Shown here in pieces: positions 8,182 to 19,500 of a stretch of DNA of 64,000 bases. The position numbers were made by a program, and so were the translations under genes. The notes under the pieces are model-generated. The model worked only from the letters and a program-made list of their open reading frames with translations. It did no database searches and had not been told where the DNA came from. Each line of letters starts with the position of its first letter. Within the stretch, counting starts at the first letter, position 1. The DNA is from Bacteroidales bacterium. GTDB lineage: Bacteria > Bacteroidota > Bacteroidia > Bacteroidales > UBA10428. Location: NCBI GenBank assembly GCA_035299085.1, contig DATGXG010000045.1, positions 62,001 to 126,000 on the forward strand, given 5' to 3'.

Positions 8182-9228
8182 TTATTTTCTCAGATTAGGA
8201 CGATTTACTTTTTCAACATAGTTCTTACGGGCAAAACTCGGTGCAACATAGGGTTCTACTGAATACAGACCGTTTGCAACAACGATTTTTGCAATCACAC
8301 CGTCAAATCCGCCACCTTCAGCATCATCTGCACCGGGCGTACTGGCATACGGTGCCTGTGAGTCCTGCTGAACAATATCTTCATTCAAAGCAGTTCCCTG
8401 CTGCCTGAAGTTAGCAGTAACAGGTAATTTCACATCTGGGAGGAATTCATAAAATGTATTATAAAAATCATTTACCCACAGATCGGCCCAGATAATATAT
8501 TCCCCATCTTCAAGAGCGGCAATGAATTCTTCAGGATTTTTGCCTGTTGCAGCTGAGTAGTTGCCTATTTCACTTGCCCACGGATTAGCAGGATCAAAAT
8601 CAGCAGCGGGGGAAACAAGAACGTCAAAATCAACCATGTCGGCTGCGTCATATGTCATTTCAGTGGAATCAATATAATCGATAACAACACCGTTATCGAG
8701 TGTCACTGATTTTTCAACGGCTTCCATACCTGAAACCTCCCCTGACCAACCAATGGAAACTGTGATATCAGGAGAAACATAATTCTCAATTGTCAAATTA
8801 GCTGTAGGAAAAACAGTTGAAGGATTTACCTGGTATTTTTCACCAAGGCTGAAAATACCAATTTCAAGTACACAATCCTCAGTCGGCTCTGCATCCCAAT
8901 CAGTCGGGAAAATAATCATCATAGTGGCAGAAGTTGTATACGGCTGAATAATAGCAGGAGAAACAATGAAATCATCTGCATTTGCTGCTCCACTTTTTAC
9001 ACGGGCACTGATTGTAAGGGCACGGTCATTCATTTTATCAATGGATGCCGTGTAATAAATAGTATCGCCTTCCTTTAAAGCACTATAGTCACCCACTGGT
9101 GTAACAGTCACTTTGGGATAGTTGTCCGGACTAATTACAGGATCGGTGTCCTGGCTATATTCACATGCAACAAATGTCCCTGCAAAGAAAACAAGAGCTG
9201 CAAGATTAAATATTGTGTATTTTTTCAT
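8182..9228 (-). CDS. surface lipoprotein of SusC/SusD locus, unknown family
   Basis: A 348-residue lipoprotein with lipobox FVAC (Cys22) and an acidic, Thr-rich body of predicted beta strands. The first half (about 40-150) resembles Calx-beta or DUF1735-type Ig-like modules (ALKEGDTIYYTASIDK). I do not recognise the second half. As the last gene of a four-gene susC-susD-lipoprotein-lipoprotein operon it is placed where SusE/SusF-type accessory glycan- or peptide-binding lipoproteins sit. The ligand is unknown; the role is inferred from position and export signal only. Confidence 0.7.
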   Translation of the reverse strand: MKKYTIFNLAALVFFAGTFVACEYSQDTDPVISPDNYPKVTVTPVGDYSALKEGDTIYYTASIDKMNDRALTISARVKSGAANADDFIVSPAIIQPYTTSATMMIIFPTDWDAEPTEDCVLEIGIFSLGEKYQVNPSTVFPTANLTIENYVSPDITVSIGWSGEVSGMEAVEKSVTLDNGVVIDYIDSTEMTYDAADMVDFDVLVSPAADFDPANPWASEIGNYSAATGKNPEEFIAALEDGEYIIWADLWVNDFYNTFYEFLPDVKLPVTANFRQQGTALNEDIVQQDSQAPYASTPGADDAEGGGFDGVIAKIVVANGLYSVEPYVAPSFARKNYVEKVNRPNLRK

Positions 9229-9252
9229 GTTCTGATTTTTTTAAGTGTCTAA

Positions 9253-10110
9253 TTATTCTACAGGTGTATATACACTTACGTATGTTCTGATACCAGCAGC
9301 AAAAGTAATCTGGTAATAGAGTGTGATGACTCCTGTTTCCTTATCAACTGTTCCGAATGCTGTTCCTGAAACTTCATTTGAATAGTAATTACCCAAATTC
9401 TGCAGAGGAACTGAAAGCTGACTGCAAACATCGGTGAAAACAAAGCCTTCAGTAGCAGCACCGCCAAGAGGACCAGCTCCACCCGGGAAGTAATGACCTA
9501 CCCATGAAGTATGATATTCGCCCACATTTCCTGTAGAAACGATTACATCCTCAACGGCCGGGTAAGTAGTAACCGCACCGTCATAGTTTGTCCTGGTTAC
9601 TACCAGTGAATAGGTACCGGCCAGGTTAGAGAAGCAGGCATAATTTAATGTAATGGCTATGGTCTTGCCACTGGGCTCTACACCATCAGTACTATTAGTG
9701 GATTGCACCCTTAATACGATAACCGGAGCAGTATCAAGTGGTGCCTCAATTCCCTGTGTGAGCATAGTCACCTGGAAATTATTCAGAAGGTTATTGTTGG
9801 GATCCAGCGTAATGGTTTTATTATCAATACGGAAATGGGTTCCCTCTATAGCTGTTGATGATGGATCAACACCAATAGTTGCTGTAACAGTTGATTTTAC
9901 ATCTCTGAAACCAGGTCCGAAAACTCTGATAGGAAGAACAAATGAATATTCGTTACCATCAGCAATAGCACCGTAAGCAGTTGCCCCGTCTCTGAATCCA
10001 ACCATGGTGGGACCATCATCGTTTAATTCATAAAGTGCTTTGTCGTCGAAGCACGAATTACCGGTAAAAACGACAAGTACCAGTAATAGAATATTTCTTA
10101 ATGTTTTCAT
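9253..10110 (-). CDS. surface lipoprotein of SusC/SusD locus, DUF1735/DUF4843-like
   Basis: A 285-residue lipoprotein with lipobox GNSC. Residues about 35-160 form a beta-rich segment of the kind seen at the N-terminus of DUF1735/BT_3987-type proteins (TAIEGTHFRIDNKTITLDP). The C-terminal half (YACFSNLAGTYSLVVTR onwards) resembles a small lipocalin-like or Ig-like sheet. I took the ATG at 10110; the frame extends three codons to a TTG. It lies 17 bp after susD and 24 bp before the next lipoprotein, so the genes are co-transcribed. It is probably an outer-leaflet accessory protein of the importer. Confidence 0.7.
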   Translation of the reverse strand: MKTLRNILLLVLVVFTGNSCFDDKALYELNDDGPTMVGFRDGATAYGAIADGNEYSFVLPIRVFGPGFRDVKSTVTATIGVDPSSTAIEGTHFRIDNKTITLDPNNNLLNNFQVTMLTQGIEAPLDTAPVIVLRVQSTNSTDGVEPSGKTIAITLNYACFSNLAGTYSLVVTRTNYDGAVTTYPAVEDVIVSTGNVGEYHTSWVGHYFPGGAGPLGGAATEGFVFTDVCSQLSVPLQNLGNYYSNEVSGTAFGTVDKETGVITLYYQITFAAGIRTYVSVYTPVE

Positions 10111-10127
10111 GTTTTTCAAGAATAAAA

Positions 10128-11618
10128 TTATTGAGCCCAGAAAATCTTGTCATTGAAAGCGTTCTTTTGTGCCGGTACATTGTCAGCATTGGCGGCAAGT
10201 TCGCTAGCGGGATACAGCAATCTGACAGGTCTGTCAGGTGTAGTTGCCAGTCTTGAAACAGGCAGATCAGCCGGGAATCCGGTACGGTTATAATCAAACC
10301 ATGACTGAATGGCATCCAGACCGTTTAAAGAAATCCATTTCTGAGTAATGATGGCTTCCTTTTTATCAGCTGAAACATCATAGCCTACATTAGTGATGGC
10401 TTGTGCAGAATAGGTTGCTGCCGCTTCTACTGGATGTAGTACGCCAAGAGTTATAAATGATGCTTCGATACCCTTATTATAAAGAGCCTTGGGACTTTCT
10501 GACAAATAACCTTTCAAGGCTGCCTCAGCCATATTGAAATAGTTTTCTGAAAGTGTGAAGATGATAGCATCCTGTTCCGGTCCTTTTAATATGCCGGGGC
10601 CAATATTGGATACATTGTCCGATATATACTGGTCAACAATAGGAGTATCATAATCAAGCAGACCCTGCGGAACACCAAGGTGACCCGTAGACGGTTTTTC
10701 ATAAATGCGATCGATCCTTGGATCATTCATGTCTTTAAGTAAAGTCAGCACATAATCAGTGGCACAGGTGGCCTTGTTGTTCATCACCACTGAACCGGCA
10801 GCATCTTCACCATAGCTGTCCCAAAGCGGGTTCTGCTGATCTTTGATTTTAACATAACCCGGGTTAACGGTTACATTTCCAGTGATGAATCCTGAACCTT
10901 CAGTTAATATGGCATTTATCTGCTCGGTAATGTAAGCACCGCGATCAGCCATATCCGACTGGCGAACCAGTATCCTTAATTTAATTGAATTGGCAAACTG
11001 GATCCATTTTGTCATGTCACCACCGAAAATGATATCATCAGTAGCAGGAACCAATGCTGTTTCCGGTGCATTTTTGATCATATCGATAGCAGCAGTCAGC
11101 TTAACAATGAGGTCTTCATAAACCGTCTGGGCAGCATCGTATTTCGGTGCAGGATTCAGGCTTCTTTTTAAAGCATCAGTATAAGGAATATCTCCATATA
11201 AATCCACCAGGATATTATAATGGAAAGATTTCATGATCATGGAAATAGCCGTATAATAAGTGTAAGCAGGATCATCCGGCTTGTCCAGGGTCTGATACTG
11301 TTTCAGAGGATTCTGATAGGCAGTGTTAAAACAGGTTGCATAGAATGATGAGGTTACCAGGTATTTGAATTCATCAGGATACCAGGCATAACCGTCACTC
11401 TGACTCCAGTTATACATCAATAAATTACCCAGAGTATTTACCCTGTTATTGATCAGCAAATAGGTTGCAGTTAAATTCTCAGCAACAGGCAAAGCCAGAT
11501 CAGGAGATACCGATGTAGGATTATTCGGATCCTGGTTAACATCCAGATAGTCCTCGCTGCATGCAGGAATCAGAGTCACTGCCAGCAGCATGAAAATATA
11601 TTTGAATAAATGTTTCAT
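10128..11618 (-). CDS. SusD/RagB-like nutrient-binding lipoprotein
   Basis: A 496-residue outer-membrane lipoprotein, lipobox IPAC (Cys20), followed at once by the segment LDVNQDPNNPT typical of the SusD-like_2 subgroup. The body is the tetratricopeptide-like helical SusD fold with YGDIPYTDAL and TDDIIFGGDMTKWIQFANSIKLRI. It caps the SusC barrel encoded 13 bp upstream and hands substrate to it. This subgroup often serves peptides or glycoproteins as well as glycans, so the substrate is open. Confidence 0.92.
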   Translation of the reverse strand: MKHLFKYIFMLLAVTLIPACSEDYLDVNQDPNNPTSVSPDLALPVAENLTATYLLINNRVNTLGNLLMYNWSQSDGYAWYPDEFKYLVTSSFYATCFNTAYQNPLKQYQTLDKPDDPAYTYYTAISMIMKSFHYNILVDLYGDIPYTDALKRSLNPAPKYDAAQTVYEDLIVKLTAAIDMIKNAPETALVPATDDIIFGGDMTKWIQFANSIKLRILVRQSDMADRGAYITEQINAILTEGSGFITGNVTVNPGYVKIKDQQNPLWDSYGEDAAGSVVMNNKATCATDYVLTLLKDMNDPRIDRIYEKPSTGHLGVPQGLLDYDTPIVDQYISDNVSNIGPGILKGPEQDAIIFTLSENYFNMAEAALKGYLSESPKALYNKGIEASFITLGVLHPVEAAATYSAQAITNVGYDVSADKKEAIITQKWISLNGLDAIQSWFDYNRTGFPADLPVSRLATTPDRPVRLLYPASELAANADNVPAQKNAFNDKIFWAQ

Positions 11619-11631
11619 AGTACTCTAGGTA

Positions 11632-14600
11632 TTAAAATTCTAAATTAAGTGAGAAGCCAAATGATTTGGTAGGAGGAGGTTGCAGGAAACCACCGATACC
11701 AGTTGCATTGGGATTGTCATAAGAGTTTCCGAATTCAGGATCAGCAAAGTGGTTTTCTTTGGGTAACCAGGTCATCAGGTTACGTGCAACAAATCCAACT
11801 TTAACCTTTGTAATCGGGGTCTTTGCCAGCAGTTTTGCAGGAAGAGCATAATCAACTGTTAATTCCCTGATTTTAAGAGCGGAGGCGTCTTTTACGTAGT
11901 TTTCCTTTACGTTATTGTAAACGTCGGTCCAATAACCCTGGCGACCATTGGCAACGGGTATATTTGTATTCGGAACAAATACACCGGTTTGGGTTTCAAT
12001 AACCGAATTAGGAACAACAAAATCCTGACGGTTGGCTGATACACTCTCGAGTGAACGGCCTGTGAATTCCATCTGGTCCGAACCCTGCTCATAATATACG
12101 AAACCGGTTCTATAATCTACAGTAGCACCGATAGAGATTCCTTTGAAAGCCATAGTTGTATTGAAACCCCAAATACTCTTAGGAGTAGTTCTGCCCAGGT
12201 TTTTGTATGAAGTCATTTCCTTCGGGTTACCTGAAGAAGGATCAATAATAAGTCTGCCCTGAGGATCTCTAAGATAAGCTGAAGCTTTAATCTGGGGGAA
12301 TATTTCACCCTTTACAGCATAAACACCGGCTAATCCACCACTTACAGTCTGAAGGGCAACTTCATTATTGTCCTTTGTAATTTCAACTACTTCAGTTGTC
12401 TGGGTTGTGTAGTTAATGCTGGCGTCCCATGTAAATCCTGAATAATCAATAATGCGACCGCCCAAAGTGGCTTCAAAACCATGGTTCTTTAATTCACCAA
12501 TGTTGGTAAGGAATGAAGCAGCACCTGAAGCAATCGAAGGAGTGATTGCAGTGATCAGGTCAGTTGTTTTGATAATATAATAGGAACCGTCGAGTGTTAT
12601 CCTGTTATTCAGGAATCCCAGGTCAATACCAACTTCAGTTGTATTAATTCTTTCTTTCTTAATGTTGGCATCAACAGTTCTTGTACCCAATGCGAATCCA
12701 TTAAGATCGCCATAGGGGAAACCAATCTGCTGTGAATATCTTTCGTTAATTTCATAAGGCTGCAAATCGTTAAATACTGTAGCATTGCTGGCAGTAATCT
12801 TTGCAAATGAAAGTACGTTGTTCTGCAGACTCTTGATAGCGTCGGTCAGCACGAATGACAAACCGAATGCAGGATAGAAATAATTGTTGTTTCCTTTTGC
12901 AAGAGTTGATGTCCAGTCATTTCTGCCTGAGAAGTTCAGGAAGAGATAGTTACCGTAACCCAGGGTGAAATCACCGAAGAAACCATAGTTAATGTATTTG
13001 GAATCGTCGCGGGTAACTTCAGGTTTGCCGGTTCCGTTTGAAACATCGTAAAAACCGGGAATACTGAGGTTGTTAGCCCTGATCATTCCATAATGCGTTT
13101 CCTGTGTCTGATTGGTGGCACCGAGGTTAGCCTTCAGGGAAATGTTGTCGGTAATATGCCGATCCAATGCCAAAATAGCATCAAAGTTGTAATCTTTATT
13201 CTGGAATTCAGAATCTTCAACAAATGACGAAATGTCGGAATTACCGGTTCTGAATGCAGCAAATTTCTGAGCAGCACGCCAGTTTTTACCGTCGCCCCAT
13301 GAATTGTTCATAGCGGCACGAACAGTAAACTTCATCCATGAAAGAATGTCATAGGATACGGCTACGTTAGCCATCAACCTCCTTGTGTCATCAATATTCC
13401 GGTTTGTTCCAACGCAGAAATAAGGATTCTCATAGTATCCGTTATAATAGGTATCAGGAGTTGCCCATTTGTCAGTTCTCCAGTTTTTGTACTTCGACAG
13501 AGGAATGTTTGCTGATGTGTTCAGAAGGAACCAGTACAGAGGTCTGTCCTGATCTCCGATTGTGCTACCTACCACATCCGTATGATCTGAAAAATAGGTC
13601 GAATTGAAGGCCAGTTCCAGTTTGCCTATACGTTTGCTTGCATTGGCACGGAATGTATAGCGTTTGTATGCATCATCCGGAACAATACCGTCAGCAGTCT
13701 GGGTACCTGCAGAAAGATAGAAACTGCTTGTCTGGTCACCACCGCTTACGTAAGCAGTGTGGGTCCAAGTATCACCGTTCTGGAAGAACTTCAACAGGTT
13801 GTCTTTTACCGGAGCATAAGGAGATTCCTGGAATGTACCATCAGGCAGTGTGGGACCAATCTGGCGCATTTGACCGTCAAAACGGGGACCCCAGTTGGTG
13901 TTTTCGATAGGGTCATACTGGCCTTCCCAACCTGTACCATATTTAGTCTGGAAGTCAGGCATATAAGCAACTTTTTCAAGTGTATATGCAGAGTTCAAAC
14001 CAACAGTAAATTTCTGGCTGGCTGCACCTTTCTTGGTGGTAACGATAAGAGCACCGTTACTTGCTTTTGAACCATAAAGAGCTGCAGCGTTGGCACCTTT
14101 CAGTACGTTGATTTCCTGGATATCATTAGGGTTCAGGTCATCCAAAGCACCAAGTGATGCAATTGAACCATCAATAACCACAGTGGCTGAGTTGTTGCCG
14201 CTGATTGAACGATAACCTCTCAGGGTAATCTGTGTTGACGGATTTACACCGTTATCCATATTATTGATCTGAAGTCCTGCAACCTTACCGGTAAGAGCGC
14301 TGGCTGCCCTAGTCGGTGCTGCCATGAGGATCTCATCGTTGCTTACCTTCTGAGTCTGGTAAGTAACCTCCCTCTTTTCCCTCTTAATACCGAGTGCAGT
14401 AACCACTACCTCGTCCATTTGGGTAATGTCGCTCGACATAACAACATCAATAACCGACTGTCCTCCAACTGCAATTTCCTGATCCTTAAAGCCAATGGAA
14501 CTGAAAACAAGCGTTGCATTTGCAGGAGCGGTCATCTGATACTTACCGCTGGCATCAGTGGCAGTACCGGTGTTTGTCCCCTTAATTTTTACATACACCC

Positions 14601-14718
14601 CGGGAAGCGTATTACCATCCTCGGAGGATGTAATCGTTCCCCTGATTTGTACGTCCTGCCCGAACGCGAACCAGCTAAAAAGGAGCAGGCATACAAGTGA
14701 ACTCAAAATCCTTTTCAT
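11632..14718 (-). CDS. SusC/RagA TonB-linked outer-membrane transporter
   Basis: A 1028-residue barrel with signal peptide (1-21), a carboxypeptidase-D regulatory-like domain starting DVQIRGTITSSEDG (about 22-97), a plug (about 98-231) with the SusC hallmark LRGYRSISGNN and INVLKGANAAALYGSKA, and a C-terminal barrel ending in FGFSLNLEF. With its SusD partner downstream it imports large ligands using TonB. It is a paralogue of the SusC at 16555, sharing the N-terminal module almost word for word. It is the first gene of a four-gene operon and has a long upstream gap. Confidence 0.95.
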   Translation of the reverse strand: MKRILSSLVCLLLFSWFAFGQDVQIRGTITSSEDGNTLPGVYVKIKGTNTGTATDASGKYQMTAPANATLVFSSIGFKDQEIAVGGQSVIDVVMSSDITQMDEVVVTALGIKREKREVTYQTQKVSNDEILMAAPTRAASALTGKVAGLQINNMDNGVNPSTQITLRGYRSISGNNSATVVIDGSIASLGALDDLNPNDIQEINVLKGANAAALYGSKASNGALIVTTKKGAASQKFTVGLNSAYTLEKVAYMPDFQTKYGTGWEGQYDPIENTNWGPRFDGQMRQIGPTLPDGTFQESPYAPVKDNLLKFFQNGDTWTHTAYVSGGDQTSSFYLSAGTQTADGIVPDDAYKRYTFRANASKRIGKLELAFNSTYFSDHTDVVGSTIGDQDRPLYWFLLNTSANIPLSKYKNWRTDKWATPDTYYNGYYENPYFCVGTNRNIDDTRRLMANVAVSYDILSWMKFTVRAAMNNSWGDGKNWRAAQKFAAFRTGNSDISSFVEDSEFQNKDYNFDAILALDRHITDNISLKANLGATNQTQETHYGMIRANNLSIPGFYDVSNGTGKPEVTRDDSKYINYGFFGDFTLGYGNYLFLNFSGRNDWTSTLAKGNNNYFYPAFGLSFVLTDAIKSLQNNVLSFAKITASNATVFNDLQPYEINERYSQQIGFPYGDLNGFALGTRTVDANIKKERINTTEVGIDLGFLNNRITLDGSYYIIKTTDLITAITPSIASGAASFLTNIGELKNHGFEATLGGRIIDYSGFTWDASINYTTQTTEVVEITKDNNEVALQTVSGGLAGVYAVKGEIFPQIKASAYLRDPQGRLIIDPSSGNPKEMTSYKNLGRTTPKSIWGFNTTMAFKGISIGATVDYRTGFVYYEQGSDQMEFTGRSLESVSANRQDFVVPNSVIETQTGVFVPNTNIPVANGRQGYWTDVYNNVKENYVKDASALKIRELTVDYALPAKLLAKTPITKVKVGFVARNLMTWLPKENHFADPEFGNSYDNPNATGIGGFLQPPPTKSFGFSLNLEF

Positions 14719-15091
14719 AGATTAAATTTTAGGTTTATAATAGGTTAATAAGACTCCTGATGTATCCAATCAGTCGTATAAAACTAAAAAAAAAAAGAAA
14801 AAAAATGAAAATTGTTAAAAAAAGTTAAGTCACTGATTTACTGTTTAAAACGTAGTATAAATAAAATATTTTGATTTATAATTATGCAAAATTCGATTTA
14901 GCCGGATTTTATTGGCCATTCCGGTACACCGAGCCGTTAGAATCTTGGCTCTTCTGACAAAATTATGAGGTTGTGTATTAAACTTTTTCTATATTATTTG
15001 CCAAAACTATAAAATATTGATTATGTAATATTTAATAAAAAACCCGGTCGAAATATCGACCGGGTTTCTCATTCCAAATTGAATGTTTTAT
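14719..15091. other. intergenic region between the two SusC/SusD loci
   Basis: These 373 bp hold the terminator of the second locus (15034-15067) and the AT-rich leader of the first susC. There are two minus-strand matches to TAnnTTTG at 14958-14965 and 15002-15009, either of which would give a leader longer than 230 nt; I rate them weak. An A-rich tract lies at 14787-14806. I see no gene. Confidence 0.4.
15034..15067 (-). terminator. terminator of the second SusC/SusD operon
   Basis: A perfect 11-bp stem AAACCCGGTCG (15040-15050) with CGACCGGGTTT (15057-15067), followed on the minus strand by a T-rich run, 25 bp after the susD stop. Confidence 0.9.
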
Positions 15092-16543
15092 TCATCGTGC
15101 AGGCTGAGTCACATCCCAGAATACCGGAGTTGTCAGTAAATCACCCCCAATATGCTCTGATGCCGCCTGCCAGTTCGCACGGTTCAGTGTTTGCTCGTTT
15201 ACCGGATAGGTATAACGCTTCGGAATCTCACTGTAACTCGTAATGGATTCCGGCATGTTCAACCTCGGAAAATCAAGCCGCCTCCAGGTTGTGTATCCTT
15301 CCAGTCCTCTTGCATAAAACGCAATCCATTCCTGTGTGCCGATTTTCTGCTTCCAGTCGCCCTGGGCAGTGGCCCAGGCAACAGCGGGATTTGCCATATA
15401 CGTTGTCAGGCTGTCGGTTGGAATATTCCAGAACTCAAAGGATGATGCTATTGCATTATGATACAACTGCTCTGTTGTACTGTCACTTACATTCCAACCC
15501 CTGGCCGAAGCTTCAGCCAGGTAGAACTGTATTTCATAATATGTAAGAAATGCTCCGGGGAAAGTGGGCTGATGCAAGGTTTGTGATATATGTGAATATT
15601 GCGAGTACGGGCTTGTTGAACCGTAAGGTCCGCCAATAAAAGTGTTTGTTGTTACGGTATCAAAGTAAGCCCAGATACGCGGATCATTCAGTGTATCCAG
15701 TATATCAACCAGTGTATTTGCTGCAACGAAGTCATTTCTGCCGCTGGCAACAAGATCATCATAAATGGGATTATAATTCGGACTTGCACTCAGATACGGA
15801 AAGAGGGCATCATCTGCCGAGGATGTAAATGTTCCGGCGACTGCCCCCTCTACGGTGGACTTACCTAATGCAGGATTAACATCTGCAAGAGTTGTACCTA
15901 TTTTAATAAGGAGTGCATTCCCGAATTTCTGCCATTGCGCTACATCACCATTATATATAAAGTCTGCAGTACCGAAACTGCCGAATGCCGGGTTCAACTG
16001 ACTGATAGCTGCCTGTACCCTGGTAATCAGGTCATTGTAGATAGTGGCCGCATCATCATATACCGGTGAAAGGTTTTCAATATCCAATGCTGCCGTGTAG
16101 GGTACATCGCCAAACATATCTACCAGGTTCTGATAAGCATAACATACAAGCAATTCAATAACAGCAAGCTTGTTTGTCTGTTCTTCGGGAATATTACCCA
16201 CATCAGTGCTTGCCTGGATCAATCGTGAGGCTTCTTTGAAATCCATCAGGATATCCCTGTAGTAAACTGCAAATGTGTTGTCGGGTATGGTCCGGTTCAC
16301 CAAATCATAATTGGCCTCATCCGTATAAGTGGTCTCAGTCCAGTACTGCGCAAACAACTTAAATACATTGAGGTTTACATCGGTATTTGTTATCTGGTCA
16401 GCCAGATTTTTTTCAGCATTCGAAAACAGGGGTTCTCCGGGCACTACCATAGGATTCTTCCGATCCTGGTTATACTCCTCAAATTTATCCGTACAGGATA
16501 CAAAGAAGGCCGCTGCAATAAGTAATGCAATATATTTTTTCAT
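15092..16543 (-). CDS. SusD/RagB-like nutrient-binding lipoprotein
   Basis: A 483-residue SusD-like_2 lipoprotein with lipobox FVSC (Cys17) followed by FEEYNQDRKNP, then the family segments YQNLVDMFGDVPYTAAL and FIYNGDVAQWQKFGNALLIKIG. It partners the SusC encoded 11 bp upstream. It is related to, but clearly diverged from, the SusD at 10128. The operon ends here with a strong terminator, so this locus lacks the accessory lipoproteins of its neighbour. Confidence 0.92.
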   Translation of the reverse strand: MKKYIALLIAAAFFVSCTDKFEEYNQDRKNPMVVPGEPLFSNAEKNLADQITNTDVNLNVFKLFAQYWTETTYTDEANYDLVNRTIPDNTFAVYYRDILMDFKEASRLIQASTDVGNIPEEQTNKLAVIELLVCYAYQNLVDMFGDVPYTAALDIENLSPVYDDAATIYNDLITRVQAAISQLNPAFGSFGTADFIYNGDVAQWQKFGNALLIKIGTTLADVNPALGKSTVEGAVAGTFTSSADDALFPYLSASPNYNPIYDDLVASGRNDFVAANTLVDILDTLNDPRIWAYFDTVTTNTFIGGPYGSTSPYSQYSHISQTLHQPTFPGAFLTYYEIQFYLAEASARGWNVSDSTTEQLYHNAIASSFEFWNIPTDSLTTYMANPAVAWATAQGDWKQKIGTQEWIAFYARGLEGYTTWRRLDFPRLNMPESITSYSEIPKRYTYPVNEQTLNRANWQAASEHIGGDLLTTPVFWDVTQPAR

Positions 16544-16554
16544 GGTTTTACGAA

Positions 16555-19500
16555 TTAAAATTGGACGTTAATACCCACACCAAAATTCCTTGTTGAAGGA
16601 AGCGCTCCGCTCTGCCATCCCTGGAGGTTTCCTGAACTCTGGCCGGCTTCCGGATCAGAATAGGGAAGATTCTTATGAATAATCCACAGGTTTGAACCGA
16701 TAAAATTTATGGATGCTCCGGATATAAATGATTTTCCCAGTATCCTTGGGGGCAGTGCATAGGTTAGAACCACCTCGCGTAACTTTACATAGGACGCATC
16801 ATATATATAAGCAGAATTTGGCCAGTATACATAGCCGAATGCCCTGTAATCAGCACCCTCCACTCTTACATTATTGGGTGTGCCATCCTCAAAAACACCC
16901 GGGAAAATGATACCGCCCGGATTCTCGAGCATCGGTGTTGTAGGATCACCATAAACGGTGTAGACATGATTACGGATAGGATTACCAAGATCATTTTTTC
17001 TGACCGATTCTTTATAAATACCGGTTGCCTGTCCGTACCACTGGTCAAGGGAGAAGATATCCCCGCCCTTCTGAATATCAATAAGGAAGCTTAATTTCAA
17101 ACCCCGGAAAGCCAGCGCATTACTTATTCCGCCATTCCAGTCGGGATTGATATTTCCTATCACTATATCCGAACTGGTTGTCCTGCGATAGTAGCCGCTT
17201 GCTCTTACAAGTCTCTGACCATTCACATACTGGAAATCGGTTCCCTGGATTGCACCATACGGTTCGCCCTTCCTGGCATTGATTGAAACACCACCCTGCA
17301 ATGAACCCAGTTCAAGGTTTTCAATTCCGGGAGCCAAATCCTTCACCTGGTTCTTATTCCGTGACCACATCAGGGACAGTGTCCAACTGAAATCATTCAC
17401 TTTGACAGGTACAAGGTTCAACTGTACCTCGATCCCTTTATTTTCAATTTCACCGGCATTTACATATTTGAAGGATCTTCCGGTCGCCCGGGATAAGGTA
17501 ATGGGCAATATCTGGTCAACCGTGTTCTGTTTATATAAGGCAAGGTCAAGCCCTACCCTGCTCTGGAACATGGACAATTCAAGACCGCCTTCAATACTCT
17601 TTGTTCTTTCTGGTTTCAGGTTCGGATTATTTTTTATACTCGAAACGGATACCATTGAGTTCCGGTTAAACGGCGTTATCTGGGTGTATATATCATTTAT
17701 ACTTGCATAAGGTGCATCACTGCCCACTTCAGCATAGTTCAGGCGAACTTTCCCCAATTGCAGCCAGTTAGCTTTCAGTATCTCAGAGAAGAGAAAGCTG
17801 AGAGTAACACTCGGATAGGTGTAGGTCCAGTTTTCCTTCGGCAACGTGGATGACTGGTCAATCCTGTATGTTCCGTCAAGGAAAAGGGTGTTTGCGAAAC
17901 CAAGAGAAACGCTCGCATAGTAACCGTTCAGTGCTATGATGGCATTCGATTCTTCAGGCGGAAGCATCGGATCAAGACTGTTACCCAGTGAATATACATC
18001 GGAAACACTTAATCCACCGTTTGTTGATTCAAATACCTGGTCAGTGGTTCTTTTATTAAAGTTAACCCCAACCATACCGTTTAAATTCAGTTTTTCGGTG
18101 ATATCTTTTCTGAAGTTCGCCAACAGATCAAGGTTTAACCCCAGGTGGGTGCGGCTGAGCCTTGAATAGCCCGAAGTAACATCCGGACGACCGACGCCGA
18201 GTTCACCGGCTACCGATCCGATTGCCTTACGTTCTTCCTGGAGTTCATTATAAGTATCCACTGCGGCCCTTCCCATAAAACTAAGCCATGGCAGAGCTTT
18301 CCAGTCAGTCTGTACATAACCAAGCAACCGGTTCCTCTCATCAGTCTCATAATTCTTATACCTTACCCAATAAGGACTATCCCAGTATAATGGGTAAGGA
18401 TCATCGGAATATGTCCTGTTCCATGAGATATTCCTTCCTGTTTTGTGGTAAAGATCCTCCAGGAGTTTTATATCTGTATTTACCTGGTACCACTGCCTGA
18501 ATGAAGTCATGATATTGTCGCTGTAACCGGTTGAGTTACGCCCTTTTCCTTTCGTATTGGTATAATTGGCGGATGCTGAAACCGTCAGGTTTTTGAGCAC
18601 ATCATGCGATCCGTTAAATGTAAGGTTATTCTTTCGGAGATAACCGTTGGGCATAATGGCTTTCTGATCATAATTTGTATAGGATAGTCTGAATGCTGAT
18701 TTCTCTGCACCCCCTGTAATTTCAAGGGTGTTTGTCCAGGTAACACCGGTTTCAAAGAATTCATCAGGACCGTGTTTTGAAGGTACCCATGGAGTCTTTT
18801 TCAAATAATTAGGTGATTCGGGAACAAAAGCATCCCATTGAAATACCTGCAGGCTCGGATCAAATTTCTCTCCGTAAGAAGCATCTTCATAAAACGGTAC
18901 ATTTAAATCATCCACTCCGTCTCCGTCACTGTCATATATTTCCAGGCCAGGATGTTCACCATCGCTGTAAAATGGGCCGTAACCGCCACCATATTGATTC
19001 TGGTAATCCGGCAACGTGCTTTTATCAATTTTTGAAAAAGTAACATTCGAATTCAGATTTACACCAAATCCTTTTGCAGCCTGCTTTGCACCCTTCTTGG
19101 TTGTAATCATAACAACGCCATTTGCAGCACGGGCGCCATAAAGAGCTGATGCAGCGGCTCCTTTCAGAACACTGATGGATTCAATGTCATTCGGGTTGAT
19201 GTCGGAAGCTGTGTTGCCATAATCATAACCGCTCCTGCCTTCAAGCTGACCGGCGTTATTAGTATTGGCGTTGTCGACAGGAACACCGTCGACAACAAAC
19301 AAAGCCTGGTTATTGCCTGTGAGTGATTTGGCACCCCTGATCACAATATTGGTGGAACCACCCATGTTATTGTTGGTCTTAACATTAACCCCGGCGATTT
19401 TACCCGACAACGAATTGATAAAGTTATCCGTCTTGATCGTGTTTACTGCATCACCGCTGACTTCCTGGGTGGCATATCCCAGTGATTTCTTCTCACGCGT

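Noticed and set aside
14958-15009. Promoters of the first susC
   Set aside because: Two box matches exist but would imply leaders over 230 nt and have no -33 element; listed only as weak in the intergenic entry.
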